Positions 1 to 9,175 of a stretch of DNA of 64,000 bases are shown piece after piece (the first letter of the stretch is position 1; each line of letters starts with the position of its first letter). The stretch is from RDXT01 sp033762375. GTDB taxonomy: Bacteria > Bacteroidota > Bacteroidia > J057. Made by a program: the position numbers and the translations under genes. Location of the stretch: contig JANRLQ010000026.1 of NCBI GenBank assembly GCA_033762375.1, positions 434,001 to 498,000 on the forward strand, in the 5' to 3' direction. The notes under the pieces are model-generated. The model saw only the letters and a program-made list of their open reading frames with translations, did not search any database and was not told the origin of the DNA.

Positions 1-1760
1 CGGTAATTGGGGTCTGTATCTTTGAGGATAAACTTATCAGCCTCCGTAAGCCGGAACGACTGCTCAAACTGCCGCTTGGTGATATAGGAGTCTTTGTTGA
101 GGTAACGAAGGTTGACCGGTACCATGTCCACAAACACCAGCAGCGCCAGTCCGGCATATACCCATACGGCCTGGAGTGAATTGCGGAGATAGAGAACCAA
201 CAGGGCTGCGGCCAGTGCGATAAAAGCAAACGAGCGAAACGCATCCGCCTGGAGTGCCCCGGCACGATATTCATGGACAAAGTCTGCGAGTTGGCCAAGT
301 TGTTCTTCTGTTTCGGGCGCTCCCTCAAACGAAAACAAAGCGGAGCCCCCTACTGCCAGGAGCAAAGCGATCCCACCCGTAATACCCGCAGCAACCAGGG
401 TCGGACGCAAGAGGCGCAGCCGCTCCTCTGCACTGGCTTTGAACAACTGATGCAGGGCCAGAAAACCCAAGAGCGGCATCGTGAACTCCACAATGACCAG
501 CATCATGGCTACTGCCCTGAACTTATTGTACAGCGGCATGTACGCAAAAAACAGATCGGTCGGCAGCGGGAAATTACGTCCCCACGAGAGGATCAGAAAC
601 AACCCCGTAGCCACCAGTGCCCAGAGGCGTACTGGTCCCTTGACGATGATACATCCCAGCACAAATAGAAAACATACGATCGCCCCGGCATACACGGGCC
701 CGGAGGTAAACGGCTGGTCACCCCAGTAACCCGGGAAGTTATTCAGGAGGTTCTGCACCTGCTCCGATTTTCCAAACTGCTGCTGGATGTCTTTATAGAC
801 CGGATTGGACTTGTCCACCCGCACCTGGCTGGAGCCGCCAAAGGCATCCGGCACCAGGAGTGTCAGTGACTCGGCTATCCCATAACTCCATCGCAGGGCG
901 TACTCTTTGTCAAGGCCAGAGGCAGGCTGATCTTCATCTGCCGTGAGCTCGGACTTACCTCGCAGGCTTTCTTCACTATACTCATTCAGGGTCCAGAGAC
1001 GGCTGATATTGGGTCCCAGTCCCAGCACGGCTGCCAGCACCAGGATACCGGTCTCTTTTAGGAAAGAAGCTATTTTTTTATGAATGACCGCATCTGTCAG
1101 CATGACCACGCCCATGATGAGCAGCATGATGAGCAGGTAATAGGTGATCTGAGGGTGATTGGCATTCAGTTGAAGACTCACAGCCAATGCTGTCAGCGCC
1201 CCACCCAGGAGCCACTTGCCCCGATACGTCAGGAGAATACCCGCCACCACCGGCGCCATGAAAGAAATGGTATTGGCTTTGGAGGTGTGGCCGGCTTCCA
1301 GGATAATAAAAAAGTAAGACGAAAGCGCATAAGCTGCCGCCCCTATCCCGCTGATCCAGGGATTGACGCCCATGACTTGCAGCAATATATAAAACCCCAG
1401 GAATGTCAGGAAAACGTATCCGACCGGACGGGGTGTACCCAGCCACAGGGCTTTGTTGAGGGAGTTGACCAGGTTGCCGGGGTAGAGGGTACCAGCCTGA
1501 TAGGCGGGCATCCCGCTGAAAAGCCGGCTGACCCAGAGTGCTTCCTCTCCGGTCTGGCTCCGGAAGTCGCGGGACTCCTTGGCCATGCCTTCAAACTGGA
1601 TAATATCAGACTGATTCAGCACCTTACCGTCAAAAACGACCGGGCTGAAATAGATAAGCGTAAACACAAAAAAAGCCAGTATGATCCCGGCATGGGTCAG
1701 TACAGGGGTGAGCCAGGCAGGACGCCGGGCAGAAGAAGGAGCAGACGGTTTGGAAGCCAT
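1..1760 (-). CDS. YfhO-like multi-pass membrane protein (3' end missing)
   Basis: The reading frame opens with ATG at 1760 and stays open to the window edge, so 586 codons are visible and the C-terminus is missing. After a short Ser/Pro/Arg-rich cytoplasmic start comes a first membrane segment (about residues 18-38), then a lumenal stretch, then many hydrophobic helices separated by short loops. This pattern, with a large soluble loop containing 'LVPDAFGG', matches the large Bacteroidota YfhO-type membrane proteins, which resemble GT-C glycosyltransferases. In Firmicutes, YfhO decorates cell-wall polymers with sugars; the acceptor here is unknown. It lies 109 bp after rfbA on the same strand, at the end of the polysaccharide operon, which fits a role in surface glycan assembly. 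Family assignment is from overall pattern, not from a catalytic motif. Confidence 0.75.
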   Translation of the reverse strand, partial: MASKPSAPSSARRPAWLTPVLTHAGIILAFFVFTLIYFSPVVFDGKVLNQSDIIQFEGMAKESRDFRSQTGEEALWVSRLFSGMPAYQAGTLYPGNLVNSLNKALWLGTPRPVGYVFLTFLGFYILLQVMGVNPWISGIGAAAYALSSYFFIILEAGHTSKANTISFMAPVVAGILLTYRGKWLLGGALTALAVSLQLNANHPQITYYLLIMLLIMGVVMLTDAVIHKKIASFLKETGILVLAAVLGLGPNISRLWTLNEYSEESLRGKSELTADEDQPASGLDKEYALRWSYGIAESLTLLVPDAFGGSSQVRVDKSNPVYKDIQQQFGKSEQVQNLLNNFPGYWGDQPFTSGPVYAGAIVCFLFVLGCIIVKGPVRLWALVATGLFLILSWGRNFPLPTDLFFAYMPLYNKFRAVAMMLVIVEFTMPLLGFLALHQLFKASAEERLRLLRPTLVAAGITGGIALLLAVGGSALFSFEGAPETEEQLGQLADFVHEYRAGALQADAFRSFAFIALAAALLVLYLRNSLQAVWVYAGLALLVFVDMVPVNLRYLNKDSYITKRQFEQSFRLTEADKFILKDTDPNY

Positions 1761-1869
1761 ATAGAGCGGACTTACGGATAAGACGCTGACGCAGCGCCGG
1801 ACATGGGTATTTTCAGCCCTAAGCTAATACCTCTTGACCTGCAATCAAAACTTATCCTGCCAGATTGGC

Positions 1870-2748
1870 TCAACTCTCGGCGAGGACCCGCATCAGGTAC
1901 TCGCCATAGCCACTTTTCATGAGGGGTTCGGCGACCTGCCGGAGCTGGTCTGCATCCATAAATCCCATCCGGAAGGCAATCTCCTCGATACATCCGATTT
2001 TGAGTCCCTGCCGCTGCTCGATGATCTGCACAAAATTTCCTGCCTGCATGAGGGAGTCATGGGTGCCGGTATCAAGCCAGGCAGTACCCCGGCCCAGCAT
2101 AGACACCCGCAGGTGTCCGGCATTCAGATAGGTCTGGTTTACATCCGTGATCTCCAGCTCGCCCCGTCGGCTTGGCTTGAGGTTTCGGGCTATGTCTACT
2201 ACGGTATTGTCATAAAAATATATACCCGGGACAGCATAGGAGGACTTCGGTTTATCCGGTTTTTCTTCTATACTGATAGCCTTGCCGTTTTCATCAAATG
2301 CGACCACCCCATACGCGTTGGGGTTAGAGACGTGATAGGCAAATATCATCCCTCCCCCGGCTTCTGTGATCACCTCCCGTGCCTTGTAGAGGGTCGTGCC
2401 CAACTGTTCTCCATAAAAAATATTGTCTCCCAGCACCAGTGCCACCGGATCGTCCCCGACAAAATCAGCCCCGATAATAAACGCCTGCGCCAACCCCTCA
2501 GGACGAGGCTGTACGGCATACGAAAAACGGACCCCAATCCGGCTGCCATCTCCCAGCAACTCCTCAAAAAAAGGCAGGTCGCGAGGGGTAGAAATAATCA
2601 GGATGTCCCGGATCCCGGCGGAGAGCAGCGAGGACAGGGGATAATAGATCATGGGCTTGTCGTACACAGGCATCAGCTGCTTGCTGACGACAGGGGTGAG
2701 GGGGTACAGGCGTGTGCCGGAGCCGCCGGCCAGGATGATTCCTTTCAT
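1870..2748 (-). CDS. rfbA: Glucose-1-phosphate thymidylyltransferase
   Basis: Makes dTDP-glucose from dTTP and glucose-1-phosphate, the first step of dTDP-sugar (for example dTDP-rhamnose) synthesis in the cytosol. The 292-residue length is normal for the RmlA/RfbA family. The N-terminal nucleotide-binding motif GGSGTRL is at residues 8-14, followed by the family hallmark YDKPMIYYPL, and the 'GDNIFYG' substrate motif is in the middle. Start at ATG 2748 gives the canonical MKGIILAGG opening. It follows rfbC by 41 bp in the same operon. rfbB and rfbD, needed to complete dTDP-rhamnose, are not in the window. Confidence 0.96.
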   Translation of the reverse strand: MKGIILAGGSGTRLYPLTPVVSKQLMPVYDKPMIYYPLSSLLSAGIRDILIISTPRDLPFFEELLGDGSRIGVRFSYAVQPRPEGLAQAFIIGADFVGDDPVALVLGDNIFYGEQLGTTLYKAREVITEAGGGMIFAYHVSNPNAYGVVAFDENGKAISIEEKPDKPKSSYAVPGIYFYDNTVVDIARNLKPSRRGELEITDVNQTYLNAGHLRVSMLGRGTAWLDTGTHDSLMQAGNFVQIIEQRQGLKIGCIEEIAFRMGFMDADQLRQVAEPLMKSGYGEYLMRVLAES

Positions 2749-2789
2749 AAGTGTATCATGCGATCAAGGTACTTATGCCCGTCAGCAGG

Positions 2790-3341
2790 TCAGAAGGGGG
2801 AGTCAAAGTCTGCCAACACGGGGTGTAGCAGGTCTTTTTCTGACAATAAAGGTGATATGTCGCGCCACTCGATCCCGAGCGCAGGGTCGTCCCAGCGGAT
2901 ACCACTATCCGCAGCTTTATTATAAAACTGGGTACACTTATAAAAAAACAAACAACTCTCAGAGAGTACCTGAAACCCGTGGGCAAATCCTGGCGGCACA
3001 TACAGCATACGGGGATCATCAGCATGTAGCTCCAGTCCATACCATTGGCCGTACGTCGGGGAGGTCCGCCGCAAGTCCACGACAGCATCATATACAGCCC
3101 CCTGGAGAGGCTTCACCAGCTTGCCCTGTGCATAGGGAGGCTTTTGGAAGTGCATGCCGCGCAGGGTGCCCTGTACGGAATAAGACAAATTATCCTGGAC
3201 AAACCGGAGTTTGCCCAGGCCTATGTTTTCGAATCCTTGTTGATTAAACAACTCCAGAAAATACCCTCTTGGATCCCTGAATACATCATGCTCGATGATC
3301 AGCAGGTCCGGGAGGGGGGTCTCAATGCTGCGGAACGCCAT
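2790..3341 (-). CDS. rfbC: dTDP-4-dehydrorhamnose 3,5-epimerase
   Basis: Epimerises C3 and C5 of dTDP-4-keto-6-deoxyglucose on the way to dTDP-L-rhamnose. At 183 residues it is the standard cupin-fold RmlC size. Visible hallmarks are the FxDxRGYFxE start, the RGMHFQ motif with the catalytic His at residue 64, the VPPGFAHGF motif (residues 115-123) and the late YKCTQFY and WDDPxLGIxW motifs. Its 5' end overlaps the 3' end of the upstream decarboxylase gene by 20 bp, indicating translational coupling within the operon. Confidence 0.96.
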   Translation of the reverse strand: MAFRSIETPLPDLLIIEHDVFRDPRGYFLELFNQQGFENIGLGKLRFVQDNLSYSVQGTLRGMHFQKPPYAQGKLVKPLQGAVYDAVVDLRRTSPTYGQWYGLELHADDPRMLYVPPGFAHGFQVLSESCLFFYKCTQFYNKAADSGIRWDDPALGIEWRDISPLLSEKDLLHPVLADFDSPF

Positions 3342-4281
3342 TCAGTTGGGCTTTGAAATAAGCAAGCGTGCGGATCAGCCCTTCGCGGCGGGGGACTCTG
3401 GGTTCCCATCCGAGGACTTCCCGTGCGCGGGTGATGTCCGGTTTACGAATTTTGGGATCGTCCTCCGGGAGCGGCTTGTGTACAATCTTGCTGCTGCTGC
3501 CGATGAGTTCGATGACCTCCTTCGCGAAGTCAAAAATAGAGACTTCTTCTGGATTCCCAATATTAACCGGACGGGTTTCATCGCTCATGAGCAGGCGGAA
3601 GATACCCTCGATCAGGTCATCAATGTATCCGAAGCTGCGGGTCTGAGAACCGTCCCCAAAAACCGTGATATCCTCGCCCCGGAGCGCCTGCCCCATAAAA
3701 GCTGGCAATGCCCGGCCATCATCAAGCCGCATACGAGGGCCATAGGTGTTAAAAATCCGCAGGATACGGGTCTCAAGGCCGTGTGTACGGTGGTAGGCCA
3801 TGGTCATGGCCTCCATAAAACGTTTGGCCTCATCATATACCCCCCGGTAGCCGATAGGATTGACATTACCCCAGTACTCTTCCTGCTGCGGGTGAATGAG
3901 CGGATCCCCATATACCTCAGAGGTACTGGCGATCAGGACACGGGCTTTTTTCTCACGCGCTAACCCCAATATCTTGTGGGTGCCCAGGGCACCTACCTTC
4001 AGGGTTTGGATCGGCAGTTTGAGGTAGTCTATCGGGCTGGCAGGAGAAGCAAAATGCAGGATATAATCCAGCGGCCCTTCCACGTGGGTGTAGTTGGTGA
4101 CGTCGTGCTTCACAAACGTAAAGCCCTCCTGGCCAAACAGATGTGCAATGTTGGAAACATTGCCCGTGATCAGGTTATCCATAGCGATAACCTCGTAGCC
4201 CTCAGCAAGAAAGCGGTCACAGAGGTGCGAGCCGATAAAGCCCGCGCCCCCCGTGACCAGCACTTTTGGTTTTCTTGTCAT
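3322..4281 (-). CDS. UDP-glucuronate decarboxylase-type epimerase (UDP-xylose synthase)
   Basis: An extended short-chain dehydrogenase of 319 residues. It carries the NAD-binding GGAGFIGSHL motif near residue 11, a STSEVYGDP motif, the catalytic Tyr-x-x-x-Lys as YDEAK, and the NTYGPRM segment typical of UDP-glucuronate decarboxylases. Such enzymes oxidise and decarboxylate UDP-glucuronate to UDP-xylose. The next upstream gene encodes UDP-glucose dehydrogenase, which makes UDP-glucuronate, so the pair forms a continuous route UDP-glucose to UDP-glucuronate to UDP-xylose. It is separated from that gene by only 8 bp and overlaps rfbC by 20 bp. A different nucleotide-sugar epimerase specificity cannot be excluded. 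Confidence 0.88.
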   Translation of the reverse strand: MTRKPKVLVTGGAGFIGSHLCDRFLAEGYEVIAMDNLITGNVSNIAHLFGQEGFTFVKHDVTNYTHVEGPLDYILHFASPASPIDYLKLPIQTLKVGALGTHKILGLAREKKARVLIASTSEVYGDPLIHPQQEEYWGNVNPIGYRGVYDEAKRFMEAMTMAYHRTHGLETRILRIFNTYGPRMRLDDGRALPAFMGQALRGEDITVFGDGSQTRSFGYIDDLIEGIFRLLMSDETRPVNIGNPEEVSIFDFAKEVIELIGSSSKIVHKPLPEDDPKIRKPDITRAREVLGWEPRVPRREGLIRTLAYFKAQLNGVPQH

Positions 4282-4289
4282 GAAAAATA

Positions 4290-5624
4290 TTAGTCAGCAA
4301 CTTTTTCTTCGATCCCTACGCTGCGGCGGCCAATGGAGTAATAGGCATAGCCAGAGCTCTCCATTACCTCCAGGTCATACACGTTACGGCCATCAAATAC
4401 CAGGGGTGCCTTCATGCTGGCCTTGATGCGGTCGAAGTCCGGGGTCCGGAACTCATTCCACTCAGTCACCACGATCAGGGCATCCACGCCGGCTACAGCA
4501 GCATACTGATTTTCGACCAGTTCAATGTCCAGGTTGGCATACCGGCGGACCTGCTCCATCGCTTCTGGATCGTATGCTTTTACTTTAGCGCCCGAATCTA
4601 AGAGTTTTTCGATAATAACCAGTGCAGGTGCTTCCCGGATATCATCGGTATTAGGCTTAAATGCCAGGCCCCACACCCCGAAAGTCTTGCCACTGAGGTC
4701 TTGCGTTCCGTAGTGGTCAAAGATTTTTTCGACAAGTACACTTTTCTGCCGCTCGTTTACTTCCATCACAGAGTCCAGAATTTTGAACTCGTATGCATTT
4801 TCTTCAGAGGTTTTGAAGAGGGCAGATACGTCCTTGGGGAAACATGATCCGCCATATCCCACACCCGGGAAGAGGAAACGCTTGCCGATACGGGAGTCTG
4901 TACCGATCCCGCGGCGTACGTTGTCCACATCAGCGCCTACCCGCTCGCAGAGGTTGGCGATTTCATTCATGAAGGAAATTTTGGTCGCCAGGAATGCATT
5001 GGCAGCATACTTGGTGATCTCGGAGCTGCGCTCATCCATGAAGAGGACCGGGTTGCCGGACATCACAAAGGGCTTGTACAGGCGGCGCATAACCTCGGCC
5101 GCACGCTCAGAGCGGGTGCCTACTACGATGCGCTCAGGCTTCAGGAAGTCCTCTACGGCAAATCCCTCGCGCAGGAATTCCGGGTTGGACACCACATCAA
5201 ACGGGAGATCAGTATGGGCACTGATAGCGGCGCGTACCTTATCTGCCGTACCCACAGGCACGGTGCTCTTGGTTACCACTACCCGGTAGTCCTTCAGCAG
5301 GGTACCGATCTGGCCAGCTACTCCCAGTACATATTTCAGGTCAGCAGACCCATCCTCCATCGGGGGGGTAGGGAGTGCGAGAAAAATCACCTCTGCAAAT
5401 TCAACAGCCTCAGCCAATGAGTCTGTAAAAGTCAGGCGTCCTTCTTTGGTATTACGCTCAAAAAGATTTTCCAGACCTGGCTCAAAAATTGGCACCTGAC
5501 CTGCGCGGAGTTTGGACAGTTTTTCCTGGTTGTTGTCCACACACAATACGTCGTTGCCCACTTCAGCAAAACAAGTTCCCGTAACAAGGCCTACGTAACC
5601 CGTACCTACGACTGCAATCTTCAT
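4290..5624 (-). CDS. ugd: UDP-glucose 6-dehydrogenase
   Basis: Oxidises UDP-glucose twice with NAD+ to UDP-glucuronate. The 444-residue protein has the Rossmann motif GTGYVGLVTG at residues 7-16, the helix-capping Lys in VTKSTVPVGT (residues 117-126), and the catalytic Cys at residue 261 in the GYGGSCFPKD motif. The C-terminal UDP-binding domain includes GLAFKPNTDDIREAP. Length and motif order are those of the standard Ugd/TuaD family. It is in the polysaccharide operon, 8 bp upstream of the decarboxylase and 12 bp downstream of the aminotransferase. Confidence 0.97.
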   Translation of the reverse strand: MKIAVVGTGYVGLVTGTCFAEVGNDVLCVDNNQEKLSKLRAGQVPIFEPGLENLFERNTKEGRLTFTDSLAEAVEFAEVIFLALPTPPMEDGSADLKYVLGVAGQIGTLLKDYRVVVTKSTVPVGTADKVRAAISAHTDLPFDVVSNPEFLREGFAVEDFLKPERIVVGTRSERAAEVMRRLYKPFVMSGNPVLFMDERSSEITKYAANAFLATKISFMNEIANLCERVGADVDNVRRGIGTDSRIGKRFLFPGVGYGGSCFPKDVSALFKTSEENAYEFKILDSVMEVNERQKSVLVEKIFDHYGTQDLSGKTFGVWGLAFKPNTDDIREAPALVIIEKLLDSGAKVKAYDPEAMEQVRRYANLDIELVENQYAAVAGVDALIVVTEWNEFRTPDFDRIKASMKAPLVFDGRNVYDLEVMESSGYAYYSIGRRSVGIEEKVAD

Positions 5625-5636
5625 GTGAAAGTCTGT

Positions 5637-6791
5637 TTATTGAGTAATGATTAATGACTGAAACACTTCCTTAAATTGAGAAGAGATAAACACCTGCTGC
5701 TCCTCATCAAGCTCGGAGTGCATAGGCAGGCTGATCACTTCTTCGCAGAGCTGCTCGGACACCGGAAAGTCTCCGGTCTGGTAGCCATACTGGCTGTAAG
5801 CGGTTTGTAAATGAATGGGTACAGGGTAGTAGATCATAGTCGGGACTCCCCGGTTGGCGAGCTCCTGGCGGATAGCATCCCGTACAGACCGGCCCGCCTT
5901 GACGCGTACCGTGTACTGGTGGAATACATGTGAGCCATCTTCGTGCCAGACGGGCGTTTGTATACCTTCGATACCGCCCAGAAGCGCATCGTACTGCCGT
6001 GCGGCGGCGCGACGGGCCTCTGTATAGGCATCCAGGTGGCGAAGTTTGACATCGAGGATCGCAGCCTGCATAGAGTCGAGACGGCTGTTGACCCCGATGG
6101 TCTCATGATAGTATTTTTCTTTGGCGCCGTGATTACAGATCATCCACAGGGTATGGGCCAGCGCAGCATCCCGTGTGAAGATCGCACCTCCGTCTCCGTA
6201 TGCCCCCAGATTTTTGCTGGGATAAAAAGACGTAGTACCAATGTCCCCAATCGTACCGACCCGGCGCACCGTGCCGTCTGCCAGCTGGTAGGTAGCTCCG
6301 ATCGCCTGTGCCGTATCCTCTACAACAGGTATGCCATGCTTGCGGGCAATCTCCATGATAGGATTCATGTCAGCAGCCTGCCCATACAGATGGACGGGCA
6401 TGATGGCCCGGGTGCGAGGGGTAATGGCAGCCTCCAGCGCGGCAGGATCCATGTTGAAGGTATCCGGGTTGACTTCTACAAATACCGGGCGCAGCCGCAG
6501 CAGGGCGATGACTTCTACAGTGGCGATGTACGTGAATGTAGGCGTGATCACCTCATCTCCAGGCTCCAGCCCCAGTGCCATCAGGGCTACCTGCAGCGCG
6601 TCTGTACCATTGGCGCAGGGGATGGTATGGGGTACATCCATCCAGGTCGAGAGATTTTGCTGAAAACGTTTTACGGCCGGTCCGTTGATGTAGGCCCCCA
6701 GGGCCATTACCTCCAGTACTGCGGCATCTACCTCTTGTTGTATCCGGCGATACTGTCCTACAGTATCCACCATCTGAATCGGCATGGGCAT
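5637..6791 (-). CDS. DegT/DnrJ/EryC1/StrS family sugar aminotransferase
   Basis: PLP-dependent transaminase of 384 residues that adds an amino group to a keto-sugar nucleotide. The PLP-binding Lys is K193 in the FYPSKNLGAYGDGG motif, and the ring-stacking/Asp motif EDTAQAIG is at residues 158-165. The ANGTDALQVAL segment (from residue 60) and the MPVHLYGQ motif are typical of WbpE/WecE-like enzymes. It is the first gene of the minus-strand operon with rfbC, ugd and the decarboxylase, so its substrate is probably a 4-keto or 3-keto nucleotide sugar for O-antigen or exopolysaccharide; the exact sugar cannot be read from sequence. ATG codons at 6791 and 6785 are both possible starts. Confidence 0.93.
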   Translation of the reverse strand: MPMPIQMVDTVGQYRRIQQEVDAAVLEVMALGAYINGPAVKRFQQNLSTWMDVPHTIPCANGTDALQVALMALGLEPGDEVITPTFTYIATVEVIALLRLRPVFVEVNPDTFNMDPAALEAAITPRTRAIMPVHLYGQAADMNPIMEIARKHGIPVVEDTAQAIGATYQLADGTVRRVGTIGDIGTTSFYPSKNLGAYGDGGAIFTRDAALAHTLWMICNHGAKEKYYHETIGVNSRLDSMQAAILDVKLRHLDAYTEARRAAARQYDALLGGIEGIQTPVWHEDGSHVFHQYTVRVKAGRSVRDAIRQELANRGVPTMIYYPVPIHLQTAYSQYGYQTGDFPVSEQLCEEVISLPMHSELDEEQQVFISSQFKEVFQSLIITQ

Positions 6792-7103
6792 CTGATAACA
6801 AAATAAAATCCAGGTAAGTGATTTAGTCGGAAGGAACTGGCTGGCAGGAGATTGGCGTCCGACTTTTTGGTCGCTGGAACATACCGGCCGCTTTATAGTA
6901 AAGGCAAAAGTATGGCTTTAGCCGTATGCACGTACATCTTTTTCATCAACAGATATACTTGCGGGGTGATCGGTTGCTTTGTTTTCATAAAAGGGAGGGT
7001 GCATGTGGATTTGCCTGGAATGCTGTCCTGGATGGGCGTATATTGCCTGCTGAACTTACTTTTGTCTGTCCTTATGTTTCTGAGCCCGGATGCATATCCT
7101 GTA
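6792..7103. other. Divergent intergenic region with a hairpin
   Basis: 312 bases between the divergent aminotransferase and barrel genes. An upstream extension of the barrel reading frame starts at 6852 but shows no protein-like features, so the region is taken as noncoding. A 7-bp stem (6825-6831 with 6858-6864) is followed by five T on the plus strand, terminator-like although no plus-strand gene precedes it. A TACTTTTG element (7057-7064) matches the Bacteroidota -7 consensus 40 bp before the barrel start, but no good -33 element sits at the expected distance. Confidence 0.5.
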
Positions 7104-7886
7104 ATGCCCATGCGTATGCGTATCAACTTGTCTCACTTATGTACGTTTCTGGTTGTTTTCTTACTTATCCAGTTGGCAATACCAGTCCGTGCCCAGGTCA
7201 GCGTGGGGGACTCTGCTATCCGGATGGGGTTTCTGGAAGTCTCTTATCGGGGTGGATTGCCGTGGGGAGACCTGCGGCAGCGCTCAGGATTTCTCTCGGC
7301 CATCGGACTTGAGGGAGGCTGGAAAACGAAGTCCGGCCTGTATCTGGCGACCGGGATTCACACACTTTTTGCAGACTCGGTAGCCCTGGAGGGTGCCTTG
7401 GATCCCATCCTGACTTCAGGCGGACTGATTGTGACCAATAACGGGATGGTGACCGACCCTAACCCCATCCTGACGGGTATTATGGCGCCGCTTAAGGCCG
7501 GATGGTTATTTCCGATAGGGCCTAATCCCAACTCTGGCCTGTATGCGGAGCTCGGCGGGCAGTTTTTTATGCACCGGATCACCTACCGTCTCCAGGGAGA
7601 TGATGTCACGCAGCTCCAGCAGCCGTACCGCAAGGGATACGACCGGCTTACATTTGGGCCGGGCCTCGTAGGGGGAGCCGGATACCGTTTTTTTAGTGAT
7701 GATGGCACAATCAATTTTTGTGTTGGCTTTGAGGTTAGCCAAAACGCCACCCGTATCAGGCGCTGGGTGGACTTCAGCACAGGTCAGACTAGTTTTCCTT
7801 TGCGGCAGGATATTTTTTCTGCCTTCCGGGTTTCCTGGACCTTTCCCCTGTATCGCCGATCTCCTAATAAAGTCTATTATTACTAA
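7104..7886 (+). CDS. Outer-membrane beta-barrel-like protein
   Basis: About 260 residues with a Sec signal peptide: basic start MPMRMR, hydrophobic core, then a cleavage-like VRAQ. The mature part consists of alternating amphipathic strands rich in Gly and aromatic residues (for example 'YAELGGQFFMHRITY') and ends in a hydrophobic strand, as expected for a Bacteroidota PorT/OmpW-like barrel. I chose the ATG at 7104 because it places the signal peptide at the N-terminus; ATG at 7110 or 7116 are equally possible, and the frame open from 6852 is unlikely to be translated. It is followed 11 bp later by waaA. No specific function is recognisable. Confidence 0.7.
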   Translation: MPMRMRINLSHLCTFLVVFLLIQLAIPVRAQVSVGDSAIRMGFLEVSYRGGLPWGDLRQRSGFLSAIGLEGGWKTKSGLYLATGIHTLFADSVALEGALDPILTSGGLIVTNNGMVTDPNPILTGIMAPLKAGWLFPIGPNPNSGLYAELGGQFFMHRITYRLQGDDVTQLQQPYRKGYDRLTFGPGLVGGAGYRFFSDDGTINFCVGFEVSQNATRIRRWVDFSTGQTSFPLRQDIFSAFRVSWTFPLYRRSPNKVYYY

Positions 7887-7897
7887 GCTCATACGCC

Positions 7898-9157
7898 ATG
7901 CTGGCCCTCCGTGCACTGTATCATCTGCTGATCTGGCTCATGGGCGCCGGCCTGCGGATAGCTGCCGGCTTTCATGCCCGGGCGCGGTTACTGATAGCGG
8001 GCCGTGCGCAGACGTGGGATAGGCTGGCAACTGCTTTGGCGACAGACAAACGTCCCCGGATTTGGGTACACTGCGCCTCGCTCGGAGAGTTTGAGCAGGC
8101 CCGCAACCTGATAGATGCAATGGCAGGTCTGCCGTCGCCGCCAGCTATTGTGGTTACCTTTTTTTCGCCTTCGGGCTATACCATCCGCCATCAATATAAA
8201 CACGCGGCCGTAGTCGCGTATCTCCCGCTAGATACCACTGCTCATGCCCACAGGCTGGTAGAGCTGATACAGCCCCGGGCAATGATGCTGATCCGGTATG
8301 AGCTGTGGCTCAACCTGCTCCGGGTTCTGCACCAGCGTCAGATTCCCCTCATCCTGGTAGCTGCCCGGATCCGGGCCGGGAGCCCGTTTTTGCGGGGGAT
8401 GTTAGCTCCGCTGTACCGGGAAGCGCTGCGGCAGATGGCACATATTTTCACCCAGGATACAGATACTGCCCGTCTCCTGAGCGATGCAGGCTGTAGCCGG
8501 ATCAGTGTCAGCGGAGATACCCGCTTTGATCGGGTCCTGGCCAATACCGCACTTGATACGGACTTGCCCGGCATCCGGACGTTTATCAGCGACCGCCTCT
8601 GCATCATCGGAGGAAGCGTCTGGAAACCCGAGACAGATCTCCTGCTCAGTGCCTGGGAACAACTGGGAGCCCAACTCCCCATATGCCTGATTCTGGCGCC
8701 CCATGAGATACACCCTGAAGACATAGACCGGCAAATCGCCCGGTTTCCGGATGTAGCGATTCGGTATACAGCGATCAGTCATCTGAGTCCGGCACATCGT
8801 ATCCTCTGGATAGACAATATCGGGATGCTCTCCCGCCTGTACGCGCATGCAGATGTAGCCGTCGTGGGCGGGGGCTGGGGCAGCGGCCTGCATAATATTC
8901 TGGAGCCTGCCGTCTTCGGCAAACCTGTGATATGGGGTCCGAAATATGAGCGTTTTCCAGAAGCAGCCGAACTTATCAGGCTCGGGGGCGGATTTTCTGT
9001 GCGAAATACTGCCGAAGGCGTCCACTGCCTCCAACAAATCCTGACGAAGCCCGAACTCCGGGATCAAATAAATCGTACCAATAAAACGTGGATACAGAAC
9101 GGTGCCGGTGCTACTGAGCATATTTTGAGCTGGTGCCGTACCCAACAATGGTTTTGA
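7898..9157 (+). CDS. waaA: 3-deoxy-D-manno-octulosonic acid (Kdo) transferase
   Basis: Transfers Kdo from CMP-Kdo to lipid IVA at the inner membrane during LPS core synthesis. The 419 residues match the usual GT30 length. Visible features are an N-terminal membrane-anchoring helix, the HCASLGEFEQ motif containing the catalytic Glu (about residues 53-62), the central GDTRFDR motif, the GGSVWKPET loop, and the C-terminal VVGGGWGSGLHNILEP nucleotide-sugar site with the following 'GPKYERFPEA'. Whether it adds one or more Kdo units cannot be told. It follows the barrel gene by 11 bp and is followed 18 bp later by a small exported protein. Confidence 0.95.
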   Translation: MLALRALYHLLIWLMGAGLRIAAGFHARARLLIAGRAQTWDRLATALATDKRPRIWVHCASLGEFEQARNLIDAMAGLPSPPAIVVTFFSPSGYTIRHQYKHAAVVAYLPLDTTAHAHRLVELIQPRAMMLIRYELWLNLLRVLHQRQIPLILVAARIRAGSPFLRGMLAPLYREALRQMAHIFTQDTDTARLLSDAGCSRISVSGDTRFDRVLANTALDTDLPGIRTFISDRLCIIGGSVWKPETDLLLSAWEQLGAQLPICLILAPHEIHPEDIDRQIARFPDVAIRYTAISHLSPAHRILWIDNIGMLSRLYAHADVAVVGGGWGSGLHNILEPAVFGKPVIWGPKYERFPEAAELIRLGGGFSVRNTAEGVHCLQQILTKPELRDQINRTNKTWIQNGAGATEHILSWCRTQQWF

Positions 9158-9175
9158 CCTTAACCTTACACGGAC

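Noticed and set aside
1834..2925. A 363-codon plus-strand open frame overlapping rfbA, and similar long antisense frames at 1080-1781, 43290-44651 and 58402-59871
   Set aside because: They lie opposite genes with clear family motifs, translate to low-complexity Pro/Arg/Gly/His-rich sequences without domains, and arise from the codon bias of this GC-rich genome.
6852..7103. An 84-codon N-terminal extension of the barrel protein
   Set aside because: The extension has no charge pattern or conserved features of a leader, and it would bury the clear signal peptide that starts at 7104.
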